Assembly (NCBI GenBank): GCA_017412585.1
Contig: JAFPXK010000018.1
Location: forward strand, 1 to 44,173
From: Oscillospiraceae bacterium
GTDB taxonomy: Bacteria; Bacillota; Clostridia; Oscillospirales; Oscillospiraceae
DNA length: 44,173 bases
Direction: 5' to 3'
Below the pieces are notes generated by a model. The model was not told the origin of the DNA. It worked only from the letters and a program-made list of their open reading frames with translations, and did no database searches. Each line of letters begins with the position of its first letter. Position 1 is the first letter of the stretch. A program made the position numbers and the translations under genes. Positions 34,328-43,003 of the stretch are shown one piece after another.

Positions 34328-36712
34328 TCAGCCGCCGATGGCGACGGCGGCGGTGCCCGTGTGGGCGCCGTCTGTGACGGTGGCGGTGATGGTGCCGCTC
34401 TCCCCCGCCCGGACGATCAGCAGGGCTTCGCCGTAGTAGGTGTCGCTCTCGGCGTCCAGATAGCTCTGCTCATAGAAGGGGCAGGCGGAGCCGAAGGCCT
34501 CCAATGTGCCGCCGGTGACGGAGGCGGTGACGATGCCCCGCTCACAGGGCTTGGTGACGCCGTTTTCGTCGGTGTAGCGCAGCCGCAGGAAGGCAAGGCC
34601 GCCGGGGGCCGCGGCGGTCTTTTCCGCCTCCAGGCGCAGCTCCGTCCTCTCCCCTGCCGTCACCAGCCGGTCGCGGCCCAGCTCCCGGCCCTGCTGGTCG
34701 TAGGACACGGCCTCCAGAGTGCCGTTTTTATAGGGGACGTGGAAAATCACCCGGCAGTCGCCCCGGGGGGACTTCCGGCCCATAGACTTGCCATTTAAGA
34801 GAAGCTCCACGCTCTCGGCCCGGGCGTAGACCTCCACGGTGGCCTTTTTCCCCTCATAGCCCCGCCAGCTCCAGGAGGCCATGGCGTTTGTCATCTTCCA
34901 GGCGCTGGGGCTGTGCTTGCCCTGGTGGCACAGGGGGCGCACCGCCAGGAAGGGGCCCTTTTCCAGCTCGAAGGCCACCTTGGTGTACAGCGCCTCCCCC
35001 AGGGGCTTGCCCGTCAGGTCGATGCGGCCGCTGCCAGCGCTGATCCAGCCAAGGCCGGCGTCGAAATTCTTGGCGTAGTCGCCGTACTCCCAGGAGCCGA
35101 TCATCACCTCGCCCAGGTAGTCGATGCCGGCCCAGACGAAGTCGCCGATGAGGCGGGGGTTGGCCTTGGCCAGCTCCCAGAATTTATAGGCGTCGAAGCA
35201 GAAGGTCTCCGAGCCCAGGATAATGCGGTCGGGGTACTTCTTCAGATCCTTTTTATACCGCTTCTCGCCGTAGTTGTAGCCCGCCACGTCCATGTTGGCG
35301 AAGGACTCCCGGGTGGTGACGTCGCTCATGTGGAGCGTGGCCCCCAACTTCATGAAGTCGGCGCCCATGAGGCCCGCCATATCGTTGAAGAACTTGGAGC
35401 CGGTGCTGCTCTCCTTGGCCTTTTTGCCCTCCGCCTTGGCCTTGGCGGCTTTGGCGGCCTCCTTGGCGGCCTTTTCGTCGGAATACTGGCCGAAACCGAT
35501 ATGGTTTAAGAAGTTGAAGAAGATATTGACGCCGCAGGTGACGGGGCGGGTGCCGTCCAGGGTGTGGAGCAGGGCGGTCATGTCCTTTGCCAGCTGGATG
35601 CCCTTGGGCTGGGCCGTCTCCGCCACCTCGTTGCCGGTGGAGTAGAGGATGACGCAGGGGTGGTTGTAGTCCTTGTCCACCATGTCGGTGAGATCCTGCT
35701 GCCACCAGTCGAAGAAATAGTCCACATAGTCGTACATGGTCTTGTGGATATACCAGTGGTCGATATACTCGTCCATCACCAGCATGCCCAGGCGGTCGCA
35801 GATGTCCAGGGCCGTTTTGGAGCAGGGGTTGTGGGCCGAGCGCAGGGCGTTGTAGCCGCTGTCCTTCAGGATGCGGATGCGGCGCTCCAGGGCCTCCGGG
35901 TCGCACTTGGCGCCCAGCAGGCCGTTGTCGTGGTGGATGCAGGCGCCCCGGAGAATCTCCCGCTGGCCGTTGATCACCAGGCCGTCCCGGCCCCAGGACA
36001 GGGTGCGGAAGCCGAAGGTGGTCTCCGCCGTGTCCTCGCCGAAGGTCACGCGGCAGGTGTACAGTCGGGGATGGGCCACGCCCCAGCTCTCCGCTCCGGG
36101 GGCGGTGAGGGTGAAGCGGCGGCCGTCCCCCTCGGCGGAGGCCATGACCTTATCGCCATCCAGCAACGCCACCTCCACAGGGCCGTCGCCTGCGGTTTTC
36201 ACCGTGATCTCCACGGTGGGCGGGTCCAGGGAGAGGGTCTTGACCTTGATACCGTTGACATCCACGTGATTTTCCGGGCCCGTCCACAGCTTGACAGGGC
36301 GGTAGATGCCGGCGCCGGAGTACCACCGGGAGTTGGGCTGGTCGGCGTTGAAGGCCCGAACCTCCACGGTGTTCTCCCCGGCGTGGACAAATGGCTTGCC
36401 ATCCACATAGAAATTGGTGTAGCCATAGGGGCGGAAGGCGGCTTTCTGACCGTTGAGGTACACCTCCGCCTTGCGGTAGACCCCCTCAAATTCCAGCAGC
36501 AGGGTGCCGGAGAGCTGCTGCTCCGAGAGGGTAAAGGTCTTGGTGTAGGCGTAATCCCGGCCCTCGAACCAGCTGACGTTCAGCCCGCCCATGGAGGTGG
36601 CGCTGCGGGGCTCCCGGAGCATGGCGTCGTCGGGCAAGGTGACAGCCAGGCCGGGGCCCGGCTCTTCCAGGTGGCGGCAGTACCAGCCGTCGTTGAACTG
36701 TTGGGCTTTCAT
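34328..36712 (-). CDS. Glycoside hydrolase family 2 (beta-galactosidase/beta-glucuronidase-like), copy A
   Basis: A 794-residue GH2 without a signal peptide, hence probably cytoplasmic. A jelly-roll sugar-binding domain (about 1-150; FRPYGYTNFYVDGKPF) and an immunoglobulin-like domain (about 155-245) precede the barrel (about 245-600), with acid/base Glu362 (LYSTGNEVAE) and nucleophile Glu502 (ILGSETF). C-terminal beta domains follow (DUF4982-like position). A Lys/Ala-rich insert (about 412-436) interrupts the barrel. It is the last gene of the operon, 27 bp after the symporter. It is closely related to the GH2 at 40462-42816, with the acid/base Glu at the same residue number. The natural substrate (galactoside, glucuronide or other) cannot be decided from motifs. 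Confidence 0.93.
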   Translation of the reverse strand: MKAQQFNDGWYCRHLEEPGPGLAVTLPDDAMLREPRSATSMGGLNVSWFEGRDYAYTKTFTLSEQQLSGTLLLEFEGVYRKAEVYLNGQKAAFRPYGYTNFYVDGKPFVHAGENTVEVRAFNADQPNSRWYSGAGIYRPVKLWTGPENHVDVNGIKVKTLSLDPPTVEITVKTAGDGPVEVALLDGDKVMASAEGDGRRFTLTAPGAESWGVAHPRLYTCRVTFGEDTAETTFGFRTLSWGRDGLVINGQREILRGACIHHDNGLLGAKCDPEALERRIRILKDSGYNALRSAHNPCSKTALDICDRLGMLVMDEYIDHWYIHKTMYDYVDYFFDWWQQDLTDMVDKDYNHPCVILYSTGNEVAETAQPKGIQLAKDMTALLHTLDGTRPVTCGVNIFFNFLNHIGFGQYSDEKAAKEAAKAAKAKAEGKKAKESSTGSKFFNDMAGLMGADFMKLGATLHMSDVTTRESFANMDVAGYNYGEKRYKKDLKKYPDRIILGSETFCFDAYKFWELAKANPRLIGDFVWAGIDYLGEVMIGSWEYGDYAKNFDAGLGWISAGSGRIDLTGKPLGEALYTKVAFELEKGPFLAVRPLCHQGKHSPSAWKMTNAMASWSWRGYEGKKATVEVYARAESVELLLNGKSMGRKSPRGDCRVIFHVPYKNGTLEAVSYDQQGRELGRDRLVTAGERTELRLEAEKTAAAPGGLAFLRLRYTDENGVTKPCERGIVTASVTGGTLEAFGSACPFYEQSYLDAESDTYYGEALLIVRAGESGTITATVTDGAHTGTAAVAIGG

Positions 36713-36739
36713 GGGATCCTTCCTTTCCTCATGCGCTAT

Positions 36740-38554
36740 TTATTCCGTGTATGCCTCGCGGCCCGCCGCCTTGCGCAGGGCGTTGAACTGGGCCAGCAGC
36801 TTCTGGTGGGCGGCCTGTTTGGCCTTTTGCTTCTCGGGGGAGAGCCGGGCGAAGCGGGCCTCCTCCCTGGCCTTGGCGTCGGCCTGCTTTTTCAGCTCCG
36901 CCTGGTAGGCTTCCTCGCCCTCTTCCCGGCGGATCTTCTCCTCGGCGGAGATATACTCCCGGCCCTGGGCCAGGGCGGCGGCCTTCTGGTCGGCCACGAT
37001 GGCGGCGTGGTCCAGGGAGGCGAATTTCTCCACGCCCATGAAGAGGAACAGCAGGAAGATGCCCAGGTAGCAGATGGTCTCGCCGCCGATGAACACCCAG
37101 GGCATGGCAGCGCGAAGGGCCTCGTTGGTCTGGAGGGTGGACACGTCGTAATTGGTGGCGGAGAGGACCATATTCAGCACGCCGGTGGTAAGCCCGGTCA
37201 TGCCGGCGATAATGGCGCCGTAGATGGTCATAGACAGGCCGTCGGTGCGGACGCCGTGGACGGCCTCCTGGTGGTCGAAGATATCCGCCAGCAGGGCCAG
37301 GGACAGGTACATGGCAGGGGTGGAGCCCAGGGTCTTAATGACGAAGGAGGCCACCACCACCCACCAGTTGCCGGGGGCCATCATACCGATGGCGCCGCCT
37401 ATGACGGCCACCACCGCGCCGCACAGGATGGCCCGGGCCTTGCTGCCCAGGGCGTTGGCCAGGGGCAGGGCGATGACCATGCCCAGGGCGGTGGGGATGG
37501 CGCCGATGATGGCCAGGGTGCCCTGGAGCATACCGCCGTAGGTCACGGTGTAGTTGCCCATAGCGTCGGGGAACATGGCGGTGCAGAAATAGTTCTGGGA
37601 GATGTTCTTAATCATGCCGCCGAACTGGTAGAGGAAGAAGAACACCATCATCATGACCCAGTATTTATCGTGGAGGCAGAGCTTCGCCTGCTGGCCGACG
37701 GGCAGGGCGGCCTTGGGGGCGGCGTCCTGGCCCATGGTCTCCTCGGTGACCCGCTCACGGGTGAAGAAATACTCGATGATGACGCCCACCACGGTGATGA
37801 TCAGCAGGGCGATGACGAAGATCTTCCAGTGGGCGTAGGAGGCGGCGGTGTCGTAGATGGGGGCGCCGGACTCGTCCACGTAGTACAGCACCTTACCGGC
37901 GTCGTCCAGCAGCGCCGTGCCCTTGCCGCTCATATCGTAGACGAACAGCAGATTCAGGAAGAAGGGCAGGATCATGCTGGAAAGGCCCACAGCCGCCAGC
38001 ATGGTGGCGTTGGAGATGGTGGCCAGCAGGCCCCGGTCCTTGGAATTGCGGGTGGAGAGACTGACGATGGCGGCGTGGGGGGTGTAATACATGGGGTAGG
38101 CGAAGGCAAACCACAGGTTGTAGCCGATGGCGATGCACACCAGGGCGCCCACGTGCCAGCTGTCACTGTCGGCGTTATAGGGTGAAAAGACGAACAGGAA
38201 CAGCAACGCCAGCAGGCTCAGGGGCAGCGACACCAGCAGCAGGGGCCGGGCCTTGCCGTTTTTGGACTTGATCTTGTCCATCAGGCGGCCCACCAGGATA
38301 TTGCCCAGCACCACGAAGATTACGGAGATCACCGGCAGCCAGGTGAAAAAGCCCTTGGCCCAGGTGTTGATGTGGAGCACGTCGGACATGTACTTATTAA
38401 AATAGTTGCCCAGCACGGAGTTGGCAAGCAATGCCAGCGTGGGCCCCACCAGATAGCCGATGGCCCCTTCGGGGAACAGTGTGACGCTGCTTTTCTTAAT
38501 CAGCGTGGGCGGCAGCTTATCGAAGATGCTGGCCTTTGCGTTTGGGTTTTCCAT
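36740..38554 (-). CDS. GPH-family sugar:cation symporter with long charged C-terminus
   Basis: A 604-residue glycoside-pentoside-hexuronide (MelB-like) transporter in the major facilitator superfamily with about twelve helices. The N-terminal segment GYLVGPTLALLANSVLGNYFNKY and the central loop IVGRLMDKIKSKNGKARP-like region (NILVGRLMDKIKSK) fit the GPH family. Members import galactosides, xylosides or glucuronides with Na+ or H+. A C-terminal tail of about 75 residues after the last helix is highly charged (Glu, Lys, Arg, Ala) and is longer than usual. GAGGAGG precedes the ATG at 38554. Located between the GH78-like and GH2 genes, it is the likely importer of their substrate. Confidence 0.92.
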   Translation of the reverse strand: MENPNAKASIFDKLPPTLIKKSSVTLFPEGAIGYLVGPTLALLANSVLGNYFNKYMSDVLHINTWAKGFFTWLPVISVIFVVLGNILVGRLMDKIKSKNGKARPLLLVSLPLSLLALLFLFVFSPYNADSDSWHVGALVCIAIGYNLWFAFAYPMYYTPHAAIVSLSTRNSKDRGLLATISNATMLAAVGLSSMILPFFLNLLFVYDMSGKGTALLDDAGKVLYYVDESGAPIYDTAASYAHWKIFVIALLIITVVGVIIEYFFTRERVTEETMGQDAAPKAALPVGQQAKLCLHDKYWVMMMVFFFLYQFGGMIKNISQNYFCTAMFPDAMGNYTVTYGGMLQGTLAIIGAIPTALGMVIALPLANALGSKARAILCGAVVAVIGGAIGMMAPGNWWVVVASFVIKTLGSTPAMYLSLALLADIFDHQEAVHGVRTDGLSMTIYGAIIAGMTGLTTGVLNMVLSATNYDVSTLQTNEALRAAMPWVFIGGETICYLGIFLLFLFMGVEKFASLDHAAIVADQKAAALAQGREYISAEEKIRREEGEEAYQAELKKQADAKAREEARFARLSPEKQKAKQAAHQKLLAQFNALRKAAGREAYTE

Positions 38555-38573
38555 GGTGTACCTCCTCATATTT

Positions 38574-40457
38574 TCATTTTATTTCTTCCACTTGCAGCGC
38601 GCCGTTTTCCAGCAGGACCCGGACAAGCCGCCCGCCCATGGGGAAGGTGCAGTCCAGCTGCCGGAAAAAGCGGCTCTCCGGCCGGGCCTCATAGTCCGCC
38701 CCGCCGGGGGACAGGGGCCGCAGGCCCACGAAGTACCGCGCCAGCAGGTAGATGGGGCTGGCGGCCCAGGCGTGGCACAACGACTTGCCGTAGGGATCGC
38801 CGTACATCTCGTACTGCTGCGTCTGGGGCTTGGCGGGGTCGTATTCCTCCCAGAAGGTGACGGCCCCGGCGTCCAGCATGCCGCCCCAATAGCTCTTGAT
38901 CTGCGAAAGCACCTCGTCCAGATACCCCAGGCAGCACAGGGCCTCCAGCTCAAAAAAGCGGAAATAGGGGGTGGTGATGGGGGGAATGGCGGCATTGTGC
39001 AGCACGGTGTCCGACAGGCGGCGCTGACGGGGCTCGTCCGCGATATCAAAGAGAATGGCCAGAATGTTGGCATGGCGGGTGACGTGGCGCTTGCCGGATT
39101 GGAAAGAATCCACATAGGCGCCCTTTTCCTCATCCCAGTAGCAGCGCTCGATTTCCGCCAGCAGGGCGCGGCGGGCCTCCTCGTAGATGCCCCCCTCCCC
39201 TGCCGGGGCCAGCCGGGCCATGACCCGGTAGGCGTCGGCCAGCAGCATCTGCTCGGCGCACAGGGGGCCGTCCCGGTCAAAGTCCGCCCAGTCGATGAAC
39301 GTCCAGTCCCCGGGGCGGCCTACGATGAAGCCGTGCTCCTCCCGCTGGGCCATGCACAAATCCATCAGTGCCTGCATGGAGGGCCACAGCAGGGCCACCA
39401 GGCCGTCGTCGCCGTAGCTGTCCACGTACACCTCCACGCTGCGAAGCCACAGCAGGGAGTAGTCGATGATGGTGTTGACGTGGGTGGTCACCGGCTCGCC
39501 GGGGCTGAGGGCCAGCAGGGTGCGCTTTTCCAGCTCCCGGTCGGCGGTGAGGTAGCGGTTGACAAACAGGCTCTGGTAGGCGTCGCCGCCCCAGATCCAT
39601 TTGTCCCGCTTGACGCCGTCCAGAATGAAGGCCCCGCTGCACAGGGAAAAGGTGTGGGCCGCCACGGCGAAGATACGGTTGAGCTTCTCATCGTCGCAGT
39701 GAAAGCCGGCCCGCACGGGGATGTCCACATACTGATGGATGGCCCGGACGGCGTAGTCCCCCGGTTGGCAATCAGGGATAAAGGCATAGCGCAGGGCCTG
39801 CCGGGGGCAGCGGCGGGTGGCACTGTCGGGGGTGCAGTGGAAATAGCACCACCTTGTGTCCAGCGCCTCCGGCCGGGACTCCCCCAGGTACACCGTGGGC
39901 AGACCGGGGCCCACCACCTCCAGGGCCGCCGTCAGCTCCGTTTCAAAGGTGTAGAGCACGCCGCCGTTTACGGCCTCCTCTGCCTCCGGGAGGTAGATTT
40001 TTTCCGAATAGGCCCACTCCGACGGGTCACGGAGGGGGTCGGTAAAGTAGCGGTTACAGGCGGCGGCCACGGGTGGGGCGGCAAAGTCTGACACCGTCCA
40101 GCCCTGGTCGGAGCGGATGGCGCCGCCTTCTATGTAGATGGAGGGCACGCAGCCGATGCAGCCCAGGTGGACGGACACGGTGTGCTCCCCCGCCGGGCAG
40201 GGTATCGCCGTGTCCAGGGAATATTTCGTCTCGTCCAGCAGCACGTAGCCCACCGCGCCGGACACGGCCCGGACGGTGAACGTGTCGGGCGATGCCAAGG
40301 CATAGCGGCGGCGGAACACCACGCGCTGGTGGAAGCCCTCGCTTTTCCAGAAGGCGGGCCAGCCCATGCCCCGCTCCACACGGGAGAAATTCTGCCGCAG
40401 GGCGTGGTAGCGCTCAAAGTCGCCGGGGTACCACAGCCAATAGCTTGTATCGTTCAT
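38574..40457 (-). CDS. GH78-like (alpha-L-rhamnosidase family) enzyme A
   Basis: A 627-residue protein of the alpha-L-rhamnosidase superfamily without a signal peptide. A beta-sandwich (about 40-250) precedes an (alpha/alpha)6 barrel (about 255-560), which has the signature DGVKRDKWIWGGD (Asp280 to Asp292) and WEEYDP as candidate base region; a small C-terminal beta domain follows. In well-studied bacterial GH78 enzymes the position after RD in this motif is the general-acid Glu, but here it is Lys286. It is also shorter than typical GH78 proteins of 850-1000 residues. It sits 4 bp after GH2 copy B and 19 bp before the symporter gene. Rhamnose specificity is therefore uncertain. Confidence 0.85.
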   Translation of the reverse strand: MNDTSYWLWYPGDFERYHALRQNFSRVERGMGWPAFWKSEGFHQRVVFRRRYALASPDTFTVRAVSGAVGYVLLDETKYSLDTAIPCPAGEHTVSVHLGCIGCVPSIYIEGGAIRSDQGWTVSDFAAPPVAAACNRYFTDPLRDPSEWAYSEKIYLPEAEEAVNGGVLYTFETELTAALEVVGPGLPTVYLGESRPEALDTRWCYFHCTPDSATRRCPRQALRYAFIPDCQPGDYAVRAIHQYVDIPVRAGFHCDDEKLNRIFAVAAHTFSLCSGAFILDGVKRDKWIWGGDAYQSLFVNRYLTADRELEKRTLLALSPGEPVTTHVNTIIDYSLLWLRSVEVYVDSYGDDGLVALLWPSMQALMDLCMAQREEHGFIVGRPGDWTFIDWADFDRDGPLCAEQMLLADAYRVMARLAPAGEGGIYEEARRALLAEIERCYWDEEKGAYVDSFQSGKRHVTRHANILAILFDIADEPRQRRLSDTVLHNAAIPPITTPYFRFFELEALCCLGYLDEVLSQIKSYWGGMLDAGAVTFWEEYDPAKPQTQQYEMYGDPYGKSLCHAWAASPIYLLARYFVGLRPLSPGGADYEARPESRFFRQLDCTFPMGGRLVRVLLENGALQVEEIK

Positions 40458-40461
40458 AGTC

Positions 40462-42816
40462 TCAATCCTCTATGGGTATTTCCACGGTGGCGGTGCGCTC
40501 TCCGTCCTCCGCCGTCAGGCGCAGTATGCCGGGGGCGCCCGCCTGCACCACCGCCTGCACCTCGCCGAAATAGGTGGGTGCGGCGGTCTGGGCCAGGTTG
40601 CCCCGAAAATAGCAGCTGCCGTTGACGGCGCCCATGACGGCGCCGTTTTCCGCCCCAAAGCGGACGGTGTGCTTTTCCAGGGGTTTTATCTTCCCCGCCT
40701 CGTCGGTATAGCACGCCCGGAAGTACACCATTTCGCCGGGGCGGGCCGTCTCCGATTCGCAGGTAATGCGCAGCTCTGTGGCCTCTCCGGCGGTGCGCAG
40801 CACGTCCCGGCCCATCTCCCGGCCGCTGCCGTCAAAGGCCACAGCCACCAGCTCGCCGGGGCGGTAGACCGCCCTAAAGCGGGCCACGCCTTTTTTCGGC
40901 GCCTTTTCCCCCACCCGGACGCCGTTTGCAAAAAGCTGCACGGCGTCCGCCCGGGCGAAAACCTCTATCTCCGCCGTATTTCCCTCACAGCCGGGCCAGG
41001 TCCAGCTCCGCTGGGCCCGGGTGATCTGCCAGCCGGTCATGGCGGGCTTTTTTTCGTTTGGGGGATAGACGGCAATGCGGGGGCCTTTTTCCAGCTCGAA
41101 GGCCACACGGGTGTAGTCCGTCGCCGCCCCCGGCCTGCCGGTGATGTCGATGGGGCAGGTGCCGCCCCGTATGTGATCCTCCGGGGCGGAGGTGACGTAG
41201 CTTTCAAACTCGGGGCTGCCCTCGCCGCACTCGCCCATGTAGTCCCATCCGGCCCACACAAAGTCGCCCACCAGCCGGGGCGTGGTCTTGGCGGTCTCCC
41301 AGAAGTCGTAGGCGTCGCCGATCAGGGTTTCGGAGCCGAGAATCAAGCGGCGGGGATACCGGGCGGCGTCCCGTTTGTAGCGCCGGTTGCCGTAGTTATA
41401 CCCGGCAATGTCCATGGCTGCGAACACCTCACGGGTCTTCCGGTCGCAGGGGGGCAGCGTGGCGCCCCATTTCATAAAGTCCGTGCCGATTTTGGCGGCC
41501 ACGGTGTTGAAAAATTCAGAACCCACCGTCTTTTTCTTGGGGGGCTTCCCGCCCTCCGGGACGGCCTGGGCCGCCTTTTCGTCACTGTAAACCCCCAGAC
41601 CCACGGCGCTTAAAAAGTTGAAGAAAATATTGATGCCGCAGGTCACGGGCCGGGTGCCGTCCAGGGCATGGAGATATTCGGTGAAGTCCCGCTGCAGGGC
41701 GATGCCCCTTGCCTGGGCGCTCTCCGCCACCTCGTTGCCGGTGGAGTATAGAATGACACAGGGGTGGTTATAGTCCTTGTCCACCATGTCCTGCAAGTCC
41801 TGCCGCCACCACTGGGGCAGGTCGGTAGCGTAGTCATAGCGGGTTTTGTGCATATACCAGCAATCCACGTACTCGTCCATCACCAGCATGCCCAGCTCGT
41901 CGCAGGCGTCCAGCAGGTATTTGGCGCAGGGGTTGTGGGCCGAGCGGACGGCGTTGTAGCCCGCCTCCTTGAGGATGCGGACCCGGCGGCGCTCCGCCTC
42001 CGGGTAGGTGCAGGCACCAAGGACGCCGTTGTCGTGGTGGATGCAGGCGCCCCGCAGCACCGTGCGCGCGTCGTTGATGGCGATGCCCTTTTCCCCGTCC
42101 CAGGTCAGGGTACGGATGCCGAAGCGAGTCTCCGCCGCGTCGCCGCCGAAGCGGGCATGGGCGGTATAGAGTTGGGGGCTCTCCGGCGACCACAGGGCCG
42201 CGCCGGGGAGGGGCAAGGTAAAGGGCCCGGCGCCGCTCCCGGCGGCCAAAACCGTCTCGCCGTCCCGGATTTCCACACTTACCTCGCCGGGAGCGGAAGT
42301 CTTGACCTCCACCCGGACGGTGGGCGGGTGGATGGACAGCGTGGTGACACGCAGGCCGTTGACCGGGATATGCGCCTCCTCCCCCACCCACAGCCACACA
42401 GGGCGGTAGATGCCGGAGCCGGAATACCACCGGGAGTTGGGCTGGTCGGCGTTGCGGGCGATGACCGTCAGCTCGTTTTCCCCCTCCCGCAGCCAGGGGT
42501 TCAGGTCCACATAGAAATTGGTGTAGCCATAGGGGCGGAAGGCGGCCTTTTGGCCGTTGAGCCACACCTGGGCATTGCGGTACACGCCCTCAAATTCCAG
42601 GGTAAGGCGCTTGTCCCGCAGGGCATCGGGCAGGGTGAACGTCTTGCGGTATTCGTAATCCCCGCCGGCAAACCAGGCCACATTGCCGCCGCCGGGGGCG
42701 TCGGGCGTGCGCGGCTCGGTGCGCATGGCGTCGTGGGGCACCGTGACGGGGATGGCTTCCCCCTCCCGGCCCATGGGGCGGCAGGTCCAGCCGCTGTTGA
42801 AATCCAGCTTTTTCAT
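40462..42816 (-). CDS. Glycoside hydrolase family 2, copy B
   Basis: A 784-residue GH2 paralogue of the enzyme at 34328-36712, with the same layout and identical blocks such as FRPYGYTNFYVD, NADQPNSRWYSG and YNHPCVILYSTGNEVAE. Acid/base is Glu362 and nucleophile Glu496 (LILGSETL). The Lys-rich barrel insert is shorter (EGGKPPKKK, about 421-429). No signal peptide is present. I chose the start at 42816 because GGGAGG sits directly upstream; the longer frame to 42855 enters the promoter region. It is first in the four-gene operon. Duplication within one operon suggests two related linkages in one imported substrate. Confidence 0.93.
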   Translation of the reverse strand: MKKLDFNSGWTCRPMGREGEAIPVTVPHDAMRTEPRTPDAPGGGNVAWFAGGDYEYRKTFTLPDALRDKRLTLEFEGVYRNAQVWLNGQKAAFRPYGYTNFYVDLNPWLREGENELTVIARNADQPNSRWYSGSGIYRPVWLWVGEEAHIPVNGLRVTTLSIHPPTVRVEVKTSAPGEVSVEIRDGETVLAAGSGAGPFTLPLPGAALWSPESPQLYTAHARFGGDAAETRFGIRTLTWDGEKGIAINDARTVLRGACIHHDNGVLGACTYPEAERRRVRILKEAGYNAVRSAHNPCAKYLLDACDELGMLVMDEYVDCWYMHKTRYDYATDLPQWWRQDLQDMVDKDYNHPCVILYSTGNEVAESAQARGIALQRDFTEYLHALDGTRPVTCGINIFFNFLSAVGLGVYSDEKAAQAVPEGGKPPKKKTVGSEFFNTVAAKIGTDFMKWGATLPPCDRKTREVFAAMDIAGYNYGNRRYKRDAARYPRRLILGSETLIGDAYDFWETAKTTPRLVGDFVWAGWDYMGECGEGSPEFESYVTSAPEDHIRGGTCPIDITGRPGAATDYTRVAFELEKGPRIAVYPPNEKKPAMTGWQITRAQRSWTWPGCEGNTAEIEVFARADAVQLFANGVRVGEKAPKKGVARFRAVYRPGELVAVAFDGSGREMGRDVLRTAGEATELRITCESETARPGEMVYFRACYTDEAGKIKPLEKHTVRFGAENGAVMGAVNGSCYFRGNLAQTAAPTYFGEVQAVVQAGAPGILRLTAEDGERTATVEIPIED

Positions 42817-42869
42817 ACGTCCTCCCGGTGATCGCAGTCCGAAAAGATACAACATTCCACACTTAAATT

Positions 42870-42875
42870 ACTATA
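42870..42875 (-). promoter_or_regulatory. Candidate -10 box of the GH2-GH78 operon
   Basis: TATAGT on the minus strand, 54 bp before the GH2 start, but no recognisable -35 box at 16-18 bp. This may indicate an activator-dependent promoter. The divergent gene also uses a TATAGT -10 box. Confidence 0.4.
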
Positions 42876-42932
42876 CCGCTCTTGAAAAATGAATACCCTT
42901 GCCGTGAAAAGCCCCAAATGGGGCGCAAACGG

Positions 42933-42974
42933 TCACAATCCCGCATTGTTTTTCCGCCGGTTGTGAGATATAGT
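42933..42974 (+). promoter_or_regulatory. Promoter and inverted repeat ahead of GH78-like gene B
   Basis: TTGTTT (42946-42951), 17 bp, TATAGT (42969-42974). TCACAA (42933-42938) and TTGTGA (42961-42966) form an inverted repeat around the -35 box, a possible operator. A small GCCCC-aaat-GGGGC hairpin lies at 42911-42924. Confidence 0.6.
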
Positions 42975-43003
42975 ATTTTTGAAGAAATATAGCGAGGTGT
43001 ACT

